Source: JAGVJT01 sp964471225 (GTDB lineage: Bacteria; Pseudomonadota; Gammaproteobacteria; Legionellales; Legionellaceae). Taken from it: DNA of 64,000 nucleotides. Below are positions 43,399-53,275 of the stretch, piece by piece. The stretch's first letter is position 1. Every line of letters starts with the position of its first letter. The notes below the pieces were generated by a model. It worked only from the letters and a program-made list of their open reading frames with translations, was not told where the DNA came from and made no database searches. The position numbers were made by a program, and so were the translations under genes. The stretch lies in assembly GCA_964471225.1 (NCBI GenBank), contig CAYYEZ010000042.1, forward strand, positions 1 through 64,000, written 5' to 3'.

Positions 43399-44010
43399 AT
43401 GAGTCATACTAAAGTTTTACGCGGGATTTCTTGCATTCACATCAGTTTGATTGTGTTAAGCAATATTCTGGTGCAATTTCCTTTTGAGCTTTTTGGGCTT
43501 CATACCACGTGGGGCGCTTTTTCTTATCCACTGATTTTTATCACAACAGATTTGACCACGCGTCTACTCGGCGCCGCATCGGCACGGAAAGTTATCTTCA
43601 AAAGCATGATTCCCGGATTAGTTGTGTCTTTTTTGTTGGCATCAGTATTTAATCAAGATACCTATAAAATTGGTATTTTTTACGAATTACCTTTGCGTAT
43701 TGCACTGGCTTGTTTTTCTGCCTACGTCATAGGCCAACTGCTCGATGTTTTTGTCTTTCAGCGTGTCCGGCAAAGTACATCTTGGTGGTTTGCCCCCGTA
43801 CTTGCAACAACAACTGGCAATATTATTGATACTTTTACGTTTTTTACATTAGCATTTTATCAATGTCATCATCCTTTTCTTAAGATACATTGGTATGAAA
43901 TCGCATGGGTCGATTTTGGGGTAAAAACAATTAGCTTATTAGCATTTATACCTCTTTACGGTGTAATATTAAACCTTTGTCTACACTACCGACTATCGTT
44001 ATCTCGCTGA
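43399..44010 (+). CDS. yhhQ: Queuosine-precursor transporter (YhhQ/VUT family)
   Basis: Inner-membrane uptake of 7-cyano-7-deazaguanine (preQ0) or preQ1 for tRNA queuosine modification. 203 aa with about six membrane helices; the phrases FSYPLIFITTDLTTRLLGAA and TGNIIDTFTFF are typical of the family. No preQ1 riboswitch fold was seen in the 23-nt gap upstream, so it may be read with upstream genes. Confidence 0.9.
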   Translation: MSHTKVLRGISCIHISLIVLSNILVQFPFELFGLHTTWGAFSYPLIFITTDLTTRLLGAASARKVIFKSMIPGLVVSFLLASVFNQDTYKIGIFYELPLRIALACFSAYVIGQLLDVFVFQRVRQSTSWWFAPVLATTTGNIIDTFTFFTLAFYQCHHPFLKIHWYEIAWVDFGVKTISLLAFIPLYGVILNLCLHYRLSLSR

Positions 44011-44032
44011 CCGATTTGAATGAGGAGTTTTC

Positions 44033-46279
44033 ATGAACGCAATCCTTACCGAGCGCCAACCGCTTACGGTCTTTACTGAAAAAGCGTATTTGGATTACTC
44101 CATGTACGTCATTTTGGATCGTGCTCTGCCTCATCTCGCGGATGGCTTCAAGCCTGTGCAGCGCCGCATCATCTATGCCATGTCAGAGCTGGGGCTAAAA
44201 GCCTCCGCCAAACATAAAAAATCGGCACGAACTGTAGGGGATGTCTTAGGTAAATTTCATCCACATGGAGATAGTGCGTGCTACGAAGCCATGGTATTAA
44301 TGGCTCAACCCTTTTCCTACCGTTATCCTTTTATTGATGGTCAAGGAAACTGGGGCTCTGCAGATGATCCAAAATCATTTGCAGCCATGCGTTATACCGA
44401 AGCACGTCTTTCGCCTTATGCTGAAATTCTACTTTCTGAGCTGCAACAGGGCACAGTAGAGTGGGTTGATAATTTTGATGCGACATTGCACGAACCTGCT
44501 TTATTACCTGCGAGACTCCCCAACGTGCTTTTAAATGGTGCAACAGGAATCGCAGTTGGTATGTCTTGTGATATTCTGCCACATAATTTAACCGAAGTAG
44601 CTAATGCATGTATTCATCTTTTAGATTACCCAGAGGCAACACTTGAAACATTGATGAGTTTCATCCCAGGCCCCGATTTTCCAACGCGTGCTGAAATCAT
44701 CACATCTAAAGAAGCCATACGTGCATTATATGCGGAAGGAAATGGCTCTATCAGGATGAGAGCGATTTACGAGATCGAGAAAAACCATGTCGTAATCACA
44801 GCGCTACCTTATCAAGTCTCAGGCGCGAAAATCATCGAGCAAATCGCGCTTCAAATGCAGCAAAAAAAATTACCAATGATAGAGGACTTACGTGACGAAT
44901 CAGATCATGAACACCCTACTCGTTTAGTCATTGTGCCACGCTCCAATCGGATTGACATCGACAGCATGATGTCGCACTTATTTGCCACGACCGATTTAGA
45001 AAAAAGCTATCGCGCCAACTTTAATATGATTGGGCTTAACGGTAAGCCTTCCGTGAAAAATCTCTTAACGATTCTCAACGAATGGCTTATTTATCGCTTA
45101 GACACCGTCAAAAAACGCCTAACACATCGCCTGGAGCAGGTATTAGAACGATTACATATTCTAGATGGTCTCTGGATAGCTTATCTCAATATTGATGAGG
45201 TCATTGCGATTATTCGTCAAGAAGAAAACCCGAAACAAGTTCTCATGGCACGTTTTGAGCTCTCAGCAGTTCAAGCTGATGCTATTTTAGATCTTAAATT
45301 AAGACATTTGGCCAAACTTGAAGAAATTAAATTACGTACAGAGCGAGATGAATTGACTCAAGAACGTGATGCCTTACAGCAAATTTTAGCAAGTAAAACA
45401 AAACTCAAAGCTCTCGTAAAAAAAGAACTCACTCGCGATCGTGATCAATATGGTGATACAAGAAAATCACCTATCGTCACACGTAACGACGCACAAGCTC
45501 TAAAAGAGGAAGACATTCTGCCAAATGAGCCAATCACCGTTGTTCTTTCTGAAAAAGGATGGATTAGAGCGGCAAAAGGTTGGGATATCGACGGCACAAC
45601 ACTCAGTTATAAGACAGGCGATGCTTTCAAAATACAAACGACGGCTCGGAGTAATCAGCAAATCGTTTTTTTTGACAGTGAAGGTAAAGTCTACTCTTTG
45701 CCCGGTCACACACTCCCCTCTGCTCGAGGACAAGGAGAGCCTCTCACAGGTAAACTAAACCCGGCAGACGGCGCGTCGTTTGATGCTCTAATCAGCGGAG
45801 ACCCCAATGACTGGGTTCTGATTTCAACTGATGTCAGCTATGGATTTATCACACAATTAGGAGAGCTACACGTTAAAAATCGTAATGGTAAGGCTTGCTT
45901 AAAATTACCTGAACACGCCAAAATAATGCCTATTCGAGCAATTGCTTCACGTGAAACAGATTTAATTGCTTGCGTGTCCAATACTGGAAAGCTCCTAATT
46001 TTCCCAGCAAATGAGCTTCCTGTGCTGAGTCGAGGGAAAGGCAATAAACTGATGAATATCCCGACACGCACCGCCGTAACGCGACAAGAGCTTATCGTAG
46101 AAGTAATTGCATTCGATCCTAAAGACACACTGATAGTGCATGCCGGAAAACGACACCTATCACTCGGCGAACAAGACAGAGAGACCTACTTGGGTAAACG
46201 AAGTCAACGCGGTCATAATCTACCTAGGGGCTTTCAGCAAGTCACGGCACTTCGAGTCCAAGCTAAAGAGAGCAGCTGA
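44033..46279 (+). CDS. parC: DNA topoisomerase IV subunit A
   Basis: Decatenates replicated chromosomes together with ParE (outside the window). 748 aa. The catalytic tyrosine lies in AMRYTEARLS; the ParC N-terminus (FTEKAYLDYSMYVILDRALP) and QRDR are conserved. The quinolone-resistance positions carry wild-type residues (Ser and Glu in HPHGDSACYEAM). The C-terminal beta-pinwheel domain starts after about residue 490. AGGAG is well placed upstream. Confidence 0.97.
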   Translation: MNAILTERQPLTVFTEKAYLDYSMYVILDRALPHLADGFKPVQRRIIYAMSELGLKASAKHKKSARTVGDVLGKFHPHGDSACYEAMVLMAQPFSYRYPFIDGQGNWGSADDPKSFAAMRYTEARLSPYAEILLSELQQGTVEWVDNFDATLHEPALLPARLPNVLLNGATGIAVGMSCDILPHNLTEVANACIHLLDYPEATLETLMSFIPGPDFPTRAEIITSKEAIRALYAEGNGSIRMRAIYEIEKNHVVITALPYQVSGAKIIEQIALQMQQKKLPMIEDLRDESDHEHPTRLVIVPRSNRIDIDSMMSHLFATTDLEKSYRANFNMIGLNGKPSVKNLLTILNEWLIYRLDTVKKRLTHRLEQVLERLHILDGLWIAYLNIDEVIAIIRQEENPKQVLMARFELSAVQADAILDLKLRHLAKLEEIKLRTERDELTQERDALQQILASKTKLKALVKKELTRDRDQYGDTRKSPIVTRNDAQALKEEDILPNEPITVVLSEKGWIRAAKGWDIDGTTLSYKTGDAFKIQTTARSNQQIVFFDSEGKVYSLPGHTLPSARGQGEPLTGKLNPADGASFDALISGDPNDWVLISTDVSYGFITQLGELHVKNRNGKACLKLPEHAKIMPIRAIASRETDLIACVSNTGKLLIFPANELPVLSRGKGNKLMNIPTRTAVTRQELIVEVIAFDPKDTLIVHAGKRHLSLGEQDRETYLGKRSQRGHNLPRGFQQVTALRVQAKESS

Positions 46280-46554
46280 CACGACAAAAAGCCAAGCTCA
46301 TTCGCTCAAATTTCAGCTTGAACTCGTTAAAGGCTGCCTATTCGCCTGATTCAAGTTAAATTTTGATGAAGCGACTTAATGATAGAAAAAAGCCATGTTG
46401 AGCTCACTCCCCTTAAGACTGACTTACGAAAAACGTCGAGATCGAGGCGGATTTTATTTTTAATGAGGAGATTTGGACTCGAGCCCATTTTTTTTGAATT
46501 TTAGTGTATTATTGATACACTTCACATATCATCAATTCACTATAAGCGTATCTT
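46280..46554. other. Intergenic gap between parC and rhodanese gene
   Basis: 275 bp with no convincing gene. A 41-codon frame at 46379-46504 (+) has only a weak ribosome-binding site and no recognisable content. GTGTAT/ATACAC (46504-46520) is a perfect 6-bp inverted repeat with 5-nt spacing, followed about 15 nt on by a possible -10 TATAAG near 46540 for the rhodanese gene. I see no tRNA or terminator with a T-run of note here except the T8 run at 46489-46496. Confidence 0.5.
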
Positions 46555-46887
46555 ATGAATCATTTAACTGTGCCCGTCATCAGTGTTTCTTCCTTATCTG
46601 AATTATTAAAAGATAACTCCACTGCGATACAACTTATTGATGTACGCGAAGCCCATGAGCGTGACATTTGCCATATTGGTGGCGTGCATATCCCTTTAGG
46701 TGCGCTACAAGAAAATCTCCAGCATATCGATACACAACAACCCGTGATTATTTACTGTCGCTCAGGTGGCCGGAGTCTATATGCCTGTCGTCAATTGATT
46801 GAAGCAGGATACACGGATGTAACCAATGTTGAGGGTGGTATTCTAAGTTGGATTCAAGAGATTGATCCTTCATTACAGGCTTATTAG
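46555..46887 (+). CDS. Single-domain rhodanese
   Basis: 110 aa. The active loop IIYCRSGGRSLYAC carries the catalytic Cys; LIDVREAHERDICHI is the usual N-terminal motif. Size and loop fit GlpE/PspE-like thiosulfate sulfurtransferases or persulfide carriers. No signal peptide, so cytoplasmic. No partner genes nearby. Confidence 0.92.
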   Translation: MNHLTVPVISVSSLSELLKDNSTAIQLIDVREAHERDICHIGGVHIPLGALQENLQHIDTQQPVIIYCRSGGRSLYACRQLIEAGYTDVTNVEGGILSWIQEIDPSLQAY

Positions 46888-46949
46888 GCTCTTTAATGTC
46901 ATTGAGTATTCGAGTATGGTTAAAAAGTTTAAAGAAATTATGAATATGA

Positions 46950-47120
46950 TACTTTGAGTTTTCCAGGTCTTTACATTTTTAGATTCATGATGCGCTGATG
47001 ACTTTTTTCTTTCTCGTTGTTGGCATGGAAATTCGTCGTGAAATCTTTGAGAGCTCATTAAGTGACATGAGGCAAGCGATGCGGCCAATGATTGCGGCAT
47101 TAGTGCGCAAAGCTATATAA
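46950..47120 (+). pseudogene. nhaA: Decayed Na+/H+ antiporter NhaA fragment
   Basis: In one frame the DNA reads YFEFSRSLHF-stop-IHDALMTFFFLVVGMEIRRE and then IFESSLSDMRQAMRPMIAAL before losing similarity at VRKAI-stop. This aligns with the NhaA segment WINDALMAVFFLLVGLEVKRE...LRQAAFPVIAA. The conserved Trp is now TAG, two more stops precede at 46941 and 46947, and the rest of the gene (over 300 codons) is missing. A remnant of about 55 codons of a lost gene. Confidence 0.85.
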
Positions 47121-47122
47121 AA

Positions 47123-47893
47123 CTAAACCCTACTCGTAAAATACCGAGCGAAACATCGCTTGATCTCTAGAAGACGAAGCGTAAAAACCACGCGCAATGA
47201 GTCGATTATACTGTTAGCAGGAAGCTTACTTAAGCCTTTTTCTCTGTCGATAAAATCAATTGGAATTTCACAAATACGCGCTTTATTCTGATGTAAAATC
47301 CATAAAAGATGAAGCTTATATGCATAATGATTGGACAAAAAATGCTTCGGCAACACATCAACGAGCACGCGCCGATGTGTCGCACGAAATCCGCTAGTAA
47401 AGTCCTTATATTTAAAGCTTAAGACCAGTCTTGCAACATAATTACCTAGCACAGAAAGAAACTTGCGATGTAGGCCCCAATTACTTGGAATACTTCCACC
47501 GGAAACATATCGACTACCAATAGCCACGTCGTTTTCTTTGAGCGCCTCAAGCATAGGGAGTAAATATTTAGGTTGGTGCGATAAATCTGCATCAAACTCA
47601 ATAATGATATCAGCATGTAGCGTATTAAAAGCAAAACGCATAGCTTGCAAATAAGCCGAACCCAAGCCTGTTTTTTTAGGCTCTGTTTGTAGGAAAAGTC
47701 GTAGATGATACTCCGCTTGTAATGAACGGACCTTGTTTTGTGTATCATCCGTCGAAGCACTATCAAAAACTAAAACACTCACATCATAATGATCTTGCTG
47801 CTCAATAACATGCATCACTTGATGTATTGTTTCTTGTATAACCAAACTTTCATTATAAGTCGGAATAATAATTACGGCTTTTTCTTTTTTCAA
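47123..47893 (-). CDS. GT2 glycosyltransferase (dolichyl-P-mannose synthase-like)
   Basis: 256 aa, inverting GT-A enzyme. VIIIPTYNESL at the N-terminus and IEFDADLSHQPKYL (DxD-type metal motif) match polyprenyl-phosphate sugar transferases of the DPM1/GtrB type; GSRYVSGG is also typical. No membrane helix is present, as in DPM1 rather than GtrB. It follows, on the same strand, a polytopic membrane protein that may use its lipid-linked sugar. Confidence 0.9.
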   Translation of the reverse strand: MKKEKAVIIIPTYNESLVIQETIHQVMHVIEQQDHYDVSVLVFDSASTDDTQNKVRSLQAEYHLRLFLQTEPKKTGLGSAYLQAMRFAFNTLHADIIIEFDADLSHQPKYLLPMLEALKENDVAIGSRYVSGGSIPSNWGLHRKFLSVLGNYVARLVLSFKYKDFTSGFRATHRRVLVDVLPKHFLSNHYAYKLHLLWILHQNKARICEIPIDFIDREKGLSKLPANSIIDSLRVVFTLRLLEIKRCFARYFTSRV

Positions 47894-47934
47894 AAAAGTT
47901 TCCTATTCAAATATCTGGCAGAGTTTAATCGATA

Positions 47935-49077
47935 TTATTTTAACATCCAAGCTTGCCATGTTGATTTTAATTGAAGCAACTCCAAGCCGCGAGGGGAAAA
48001 TCCATCAAAATACCAAAAATGACCGTGTGCAAGAAAAAGAGAAAAAACAAACACCATCGATAAAAAAGCAGGATTAGAAGGTGTATTAGGGCTCATACAA
48101 AACATAAATACAGCAGAAACATAAGCTAAAAAAACCCATCTATCTGCATCGATACCAAAAAATACCAATAACAAAGGCGTAAGACAAGCACACCAAGCAG
48201 CCATATAGCAAAACCAGCGATAAGCTCTCCCTGAACGAGGATCTACAAATAATCGCGCAACCCATGTCGCATAAATAACTACTAACACAATTTCAAAATA
48301 AAGGTAAATAAAATTACCATGTGGCGGTGGGGCAATCTCATTCTGTAAATTATAAAAAGTATTACTTATAGCCTGGTTTGTATATTGATTATGAAATGTA
48401 AAAAAATACTCTGAACGCGTCCCAGGCCCTATCATTTGCACCATTTTATTAATAAAACTCTCGATCTTAGGCACCGGAACGGTTTGTAAAAATAAAGTTA
48501 AGTATAAAAAAACTAGCATGATCACGCCTACGTCGATAACCATACGTTTCACGCTCATTTTATTCAAAAGCAACGAGACACAATAAATCGGAATAATAGT
48601 AAATAAAGCAGCCTCATGAATGAACAAAGAGGCCACCATCAGGCAAAGGCCGACCCACTGAAATCTGATAAAAACTAAAGAAATGATTAATAAAAGATAA
48701 AGGAGTTGGTCACTATAACCAATGATATGAAATAAATATCCACCTGTTGGTGCTAAAAAAAATAAAATCAGCATTATTTTTTGCTGAATTTTTGCTTGAT
48801 AAGTATATTTTAGAACACAAAGTAATATGGCAAATAATACACCAATTTGAATGCTACTAATCAGTGTATAGCTAAATCTCAGACTTCCTAAAGGATAAAG
48901 CAATGTGCCAAGAAGACCTCGGCGATAAAAACCCTCAAAAAAGCTTGGGATATAGTAATTGATACTCCAAAGGCTCGGCATTCTTGAGCCGACATAAGCT
49001 GCGATACAAATTGCAAAAATCAGATAAGCATAAGCATACTTGTCGACGGAACTAATACCTTTTTTTTCGAAGTTCAT
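47935..49077 (-). CDS. Polytopic membrane protein, unknown (EpsG/GT-C style)
   Basis: 380 aa with about ten hydrophobic helices. An early periplasmic-type loop, SINYYIPSFFEGFYRRG, and late GIDADRW resemble features of envelope glycan polymerases or GT-C-type transferases, but no family was recognised. It lies immediately upstream of the GT2 gene on the same strand (41 nt), suggesting a two-gene surface-glycan unit. Confidence 0.7.
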   Translation of the reverse strand: MNFEKKGISSVDKYAYAYLIFAICIAAYVGSRMPSLWSINYYIPSFFEGFYRRGLLGTLLYPLGSLRFSYTLISSIQIGVLFAILLCVLKYTYQAKIQQKIMLILFFLAPTGGYLFHIIGYSDQLLYLLLIISLVFIRFQWVGLCLMVASLFIHEAALFTIIPIYCVSLLLNKMSVKRMVIDVGVIMLVFLYLTLFLQTVPVPKIESFINKMVQMIGPGTRSEYFFTFHNQYTNQAISNTFYNLQNEIAPPPHGNFIYLYFEIVLVVIYATWVARLFVDPRSGRAYRWFCYMAAWCACLTPLLLVFFGIDADRWVFLAYVSAVFMFCMSPNTPSNPAFLSMVFVFSLFLAHGHFWYFDGFSPRGLELLQLKSTWQAWMLK

Positions 49078-49142
49078 AATATATTTTGGCTTCTATGCCA
49101 TCATTCTGGAGGAGCTTACGATTACACATTCTAAGCGCGAAT

Positions 49143-49772
49143 TCAATACGTTGATAAGTAAGCCGAGACCGCTCGCATCTCTTCTTCACTCATGTACGAC
49201 GTAATCGTCTGCATGATTTTATTTAAATCGTTTTTCCGTGTTTTGTCTTTAAAAGCCTGAAGTTGTAAAAAAGCATATTCTTCTTTTTGACTCGCCAAAA
49301 CAGGGAAGCCCCCCAAGGGGTTACCCAACGCCTGGGGACCATGACAGGCGATACACGCGGGAATATGTTTTTGCGCATCACCTACGCGATAAAGCTTTTC
49401 TCCTAACTCATTTTTTTTAGAAGGACTTGGTTCGGCTCGCGTTTGCTTCGAATAAAAATAAGCAATTGCCTCGATCTCCTCATCTGTCAGTGCGGCGACA
49501 AAAGGTGACATCACTGGAGAGTGGCGTAACTCTCCTTTTTTAAAATCGTGTAATTGTTTCATTAGATAAGCTTGATGTTGTCCTGCAAGATTTGGCCATA
49601 TTGGATTTGCGCTCACTCCCTGTGCACCATGACAAGCCATACAAACAGCAGACTTTTCCTTGCCAATTTCAAGCGAAGACGCTAAAGCATTTGCACCCGA
49701 ACAAACACAAAATGCAATAAAAATCATTGTGATCCACTCGTAATAGCGGAATAAAGCGTTACATATTTTCAT
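49143..49772 (-). CDS. Cytochrome c4-type dihaem protein
   Basis: 209 aa. Two haem sites, CMACHGAQG and CIACHGPQAL, with the Met ligands in the SPVMSPFVAALTDEE and IMQTITSYMSEEE regions. A signal peptide is present (about MIFIAFCVCSGANALA, preceded by a 15-residue extension if it starts at 49772; an ATG at 49727 is the alternative). A periplasmic electron carrier to a terminal oxidase. Encoded beside engB, as in many gammaproteobacteria. Confidence 0.93.
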   Translation of the reverse strand: MKICNALFRYYEWITMIFIAFCVCSGANALASSLEIGKEKSAVCMACHGAQGVSANPIWPNLAGQHQAYLMKQLHDFKKGELRHSPVMSPFVAALTDEEIEAIAYFYSKQTRAEPSPSKKNELGEKLYRVGDAQKHIPACIACHGPQALGNPLGGFPVLASQKEEYAFLQLQAFKDKTRKNDLNKIMQTITSYMSEEEMRAVSAYLSTY

Positions 49773-49818
49773 AGGTCATATATAATCTTGTCTTAAACCA
49801 ATTCAATATTATCCAAAA

Positions 49819-50430
49819 ATGAGCGTTTATAATCAAACTGTATTTTTAAAAAGTGCCGCTAAAGTTTCTCAACTTCCAGAGGATACAGGATTTGAAGTCG
49901 CATTTGCAGGGCGTTCTAATGCGGGTAAATCGAGTGCTTTGAACACGCTGACTGGGATTAAAAATCTTGCTCGCACGAGCAAAACACCCGGTCGGACTCA
50001 GCTCATTAATTTATTTTACATGAACGACGAAGCACATCGCCTTGTGGATTTACCAGGATATGGTTATGCAAAAGTCGCAGCGAAAGTGAAACAAGAATGG
50101 CAAACACACTTAGCCCACTATCTTGAGGTACGCCAAAGCTTAAAAGGCCTTATACTTTTAATGGATATTCGACACCCTTTAAAAGAGCTCGACCAAATGA
50201 TGGTCTCATGGAGTCTTTCTCGCCAACTACCTGTTCACATTTTGCTGACAAAAGCCGATAAACTAAGCAAAAGCCAAGCTAATCAAGCACTTTCAACGGT
50301 AAAACAACATTACGCCTCTTGGATAGGGAATGGCATCAGCATTCAAACATTCTCTTCGCTCAAGCGTCAAGGATTAGAAGAGCTCATACAACAACTGGAT
50401 CAATGGTTCGGGTTTTCTTGCATCGAGTAG
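49819..50430 (+). CDS. engB: Ribosome-biogenesis GTPase EngB/YsxC
   Basis: 203 aa. G1 AGRSNAGKSSALN, G3 DLPGYGYAKV and G4 LTKADKL define this family, which helps assemble the 50S subunit and is usually essential. Divergent from the cytochrome c4 gene, a common gammaproteobacterial neighbourhood. Confidence 0.96.
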   Translation: MSVYNQTVFLKSAAKVSQLPEDTGFEVAFAGRSNAGKSSALNTLTGIKNLARTSKTPGRTQLINLFYMNDEAHRLVDLPGYGYAKVAAKVKQEWQTHLAHYLEVRQSLKGLILLMDIRHPLKELDQMMVSWSLSRQLPVHILLTKADKLSKSQANQALSTVKQHYASWIGNGISIQTFSSLKRQGLEELIQQLDQWFGFSCIE

Positions 50431-50454
50431 CAAACTAACTTATGCTCTAAGTTC

Positions 50455-50973
50455 GTGCTCAGTTTTTCAAACACTATGAAACAAGCTCTATCATCCATAC
50501 ATGCTTTAGCAGAAGCTCTTGGTCAACAGTTAAAGACACGTGCGTGGTCTTTGGTCGTAGCAGAATCATGCACTGGCGGAAATTTGTGCGCTGCCATTAC
50601 CGACATCCCTGGCAGCTCTGTGTGGTTCGATAGAGGATTTGTGACATATTCGAATCATGCCAAAGAAATGATGCTCAATGTCCCTCGAGCAACACTTTTA
50701 ACCTATGGCGCAGTCAGTGAAGAGTCAGCGATTGCAATGGCTAATGGTGCGCTGCTCGTCAGCAATGCGAATATTAGTGTGGCTATCACAGGTGTTGCAG
50801 GCCCTACAGGTGGAAGTCGTGAAAAACCGGTAGGCACAGTCTGGATAGCATGTGCCTCTGAGAACCAAAAAACAGAAGCAAAACATTATCTTTTTGCGGG
50901 AAACCGTCAAACGATCCGTAAACAAGCTGTTTTTTCAGCATTACATGATCTGATTAACCGCTGTGCATCATGA
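50455..50973 (+). CDS. pncC: Nicotinamide-nucleotide amidase (CinA C-domain)
   Basis: Converts NMN to nicotinate mononucleotide in pyridine-nucleotide salvage. 172 aa as the stand-alone CinA C-terminal domain. VAESCTGGNLCAAITDIPGSS and AITGVAGPTGG are the family motifs. The start is GTG at 50455, or possibly ATG at 50476; neither has a strong ribosome-binding site. It overlaps the next gene by 4 nt. Confidence 0.93.
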   Translation: MLSFSNTMKQALSSIHALAEALGQQLKTRAWSLVVAESCTGGNLCAAITDIPGSSVWFDRGFVTYSNHAKEMMLNVPRATLLTYGAVSEESAIAMANGALLVSNANISVAITGVAGPTGGSREKPVGTVWIACASENQKTEAKHYLFAGNRQTIRKQAVFSALHDLINRCAS

Positions 50974-52154
50974 TTTCTTTTGATTATTTAATTATCGGCG
51001 GAGGCCCCGTCGGCCTCAGTGCAGCTATCGCAATCAAACAGCGTGGATTTTCCGTCGCTGTTGTCGACAAGCATTCTCTTGATGTCGAACCAATTAATCC
51101 CGGACGCGCCTACGCGATAAATCAGTTATCGCAACATCTTCTTACCTCTCTTAATGTTTGGTCGCGTCTCCCAAAAGAAAAACTATCTCCTTATGAAAAA
51201 ATGTTTGTTTGGGATCCCAAAGGGCAAGCGGAAATTAGTTTTGATTGCCGAGAGAGAGGAACTTCAACGTTAGGATTTATTGTTGAAGAACATCTTTTAA
51301 AGCAAGCCCTTTATGAAGAGTATGCAATTAACCCACTGCCACCATTAGAAGCCGAAACATTAATAGAGCATGACGATCATATTATTCTTAAAGCATATGA
51401 TGACCAAGGAAATGAGCATCTATTACGAGCAGGTATGGTATTTATCACAGATGGCGCGAGCTCATCTCTAAGACAAACGCTCAAAGTGCCTCTGACTCAC
51501 TGGCCATATCATCACCACGCGACTGTCGCAACGATACGTACTGAAAAATCGCACCAAAAAACAGCTTACCAAATTTTTACCCATGAGGGTCCGCTTGCTT
51601 TTTTACCTTTAGCCGATCCACATCTTTGCTCCATTGTGTGGTCAGCATCCCCGGCTTTTGCCAAACATCTAAGCACTCTATCTATTGATGCCTTTAATGA
51701 AGCACTTGCGGCTACGTTTGAACAAAAATTAGGAGCATGTCAACTTGTTAGCAGTCGTCGGCAATTTCCACTACATATGCGCCATGTGGAGCAATACCAT
51801 GGAAAGCGTTGGATATTAATGGGGGATGCTGCACATACGATTCACCCACTCGCAGGGCTTGGGCTAAACTTGGGATTGGCCGATTTAAATACCTGGCTTG
51901 AGCTCACTGAAAAAGCTTCACTAAGCCCCTCTATACTTGGCGCTTATCAGCGCAAAAGAAAATCGGAAACCTGGGCTGCGATTGGTTTGATGGAGCTTCT
52001 TAAAGTCACCTTCACTCAATCCACAGGACCACTGCCGTGGTTACGCGGATTAGGGATGAATGTAATCAATAAAATTACACCGCTCAAACGCTTAATGATG
52101 GACTATGCCTGCGGCACGATTCCACACACCAAATCAGGCACAACCCCGCCATAA
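50970..52154 (+). CDS. UbiH/UbiF/Coq6-family FAD hydroxylase
   Basis: 394 aa. The FAD fold is shown by DYLIIGGGPVGLSAA, the NAD(P)/FAD interface by GDAAHTIHPLAGLGLNLGLADL, and the RAYAINQLSQHLL stretch is of the VisC/UbiI kind. Ubiquinone ring hydroxylation is the likely role (C5, as UbiI, since Coq7 covers C6 and the next gene is UbiH-like). Its last 52 nt overlap the opposite-strand ubiH tail to tail. Confidence 0.88.
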   Translation: MISFDYLIIGGGPVGLSAAIAIKQRGFSVAVVDKHSLDVEPINPGRAYAINQLSQHLLTSLNVWSRLPKEKLSPYEKMFVWDPKGQAEISFDCRERGTSTLGFIVEEHLLKQALYEEYAINPLPPLEAETLIEHDDHIILKAYDDQGNEHLLRAGMVFITDGASSSLRQTLKVPLTHWPYHHHATVATIRTEKSHQKTAYQIFTHEGPLAFLPLADPHLCSIVWSASPAFAKHLSTLSIDAFNEALAATFEQKLGACQLVSSRRQFPLHMRHVEQYHGKRWILMGDAAHTIHPLAGLGLNLGLADLNTWLELTEKASLSPSILGAYQRKRKSETWAAIGLMELLKVTFTQSTGPLPWLRGLGMNVINKITPLKRLMMDYACGTIPHTKSGTTPP

Positions 52155-53275
52155 CCACTCGCATAGCGGGAAACAATTTGTTTTAACAAAGAGCTGTTAT
52201 CTAGCATGAGTAGGCCCAATCCTCGTGCCATAGATAATCCTGGAATTTTGGCACCGAATAGCCGAATTAAGTTATCCGTAGAAATCGTAATCACTTGCTC
52301 ATCCGCCTTTCGCGAGTCCTCATAGTTAACCAAAGCCTCTTTCGTTGGACCATATTGCTTAATACATTGCGCAAGCATAGCCGCGTCTCGCAATCCTAAA
52401 TTCAAACCCTGCCCTGCAATCGGATGCAACGTATGTGCAGCATTACCAATAAATACAGCTGTGCCTTGGACCTTGTTCGGCATCACTTTTTGAAATAAAG
52501 GATAAAGACTACGTTTTCCAACTTTCAGAAAACGACCCAATCGATAACCGAAAGCTGCTTGTAAAGACTTCAAAAAGGCCTCATCTGATAACTGATTGAG
52601 TAAAGCGGTGCGCTCAGGAGAGTTCACCCAAATCAAGGCGGCACGTGAATCCGTCATCGGCAACATCGCCAAAGGACCATGTTCGGTGAAGCGCTCATAA
52701 GCCCATTGCTGGTGGGGGCGTTGTAAGCCAATATTTGCGACCAAAGCCTGCTGATGATAATCTTTTTCGACTAAAGGAAGTTGACAGCAGGTTCTTAAGA
52801 AAGAATGCGCACCATCAGCCCCGACGATAATGTTTGCTCGAATCACTCGCTCTTGTGTTGGCGTTTTGACTGTAGCACAACGTGTCTCGCTATCATAATG
52901 AACTAAGTTCGCAGGCCCCAACACTGAGGCCGGTTCGCCAGCACAATACACACTCAATACCGACATCTCGACGACAGCACCCAAAGCCTCCCCCGCACGA
53001 GATAATCGCGCATGCCCAAATCGGCCTTTTTCGGACACATGAACACCCTCGATTGGGGCGTATTTTTTTTCTAATAAGGGCCAAATCTCCAGCATCTTTA
53101 GGATCTGTATGCTCGACTGAGAAAGAGCAATACTCCTAGCGTCAAACGCATCTTTCATCAACGAGATAGGTTTATCATCAACCAATAAGACACGCAAGGA
53201 CGTTGGCAATGCGCGCATCAATACATTACCAACAACGCCCCCACCAATGATCAATACATCAACATCTTCAATCAC
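52103..53275 (-). CDS. ubiH: 2-octaprenyl-6-methoxyphenol hydroxylase-like (UbiH)
   Basis: 390 aa FAD monooxygenase of ubiquinone synthesis. VDVLIIGGGVVGNVL, the signature FDARSIALSQSS, the UbiH-like VHVSEKGRFG, and GNAAHTLHPIAGQGLNLGLRD. It follows pepP on the same strand with an 8-nt overlap, the classic pepP-ubiH order. The 3' end overlaps the convergent hydroxylase gene. Confidence 0.92.
   Translation of the reverse strand: MIEDVDVLIIGGGVVGNVLMRALPTSLRVLLVDDKPISLMKDAFDARSIALSQSSIQILKMLEIWPLLEKKYAPIEGVHVSEKGRFGHARLSRAGEALGAVVEMSVLSVYCAGEPASVLGPANLVHYDSETRCATVKTPTQERVIRANIIVGADGAHSFLRTCCQLPLVEKDYHQQALVANIGLQRPHQQWAYERFTEHGPLAMLPMTDSRAALIWVNSPERTALLNQLSDEAFLKSLQAAFGYRLGRFLKVGKRSLYPLFQKVMPNKVQGTAVFIGNAAHTLHPIAGQGLNLGLRDAAMLAQCIKQYGPTKEALVNYEDSRKADEQVITISTDNLIRLFGAKIPGLSMARGLGLLMLDNSSLLKQIVSRYASGYGGVVPDLVCGIVPQA

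Noticed and set aside
46379..46504. 41-codon plus frame downstream of parC
   Set aside because: Weak ribosome-binding site, no recognisable content.
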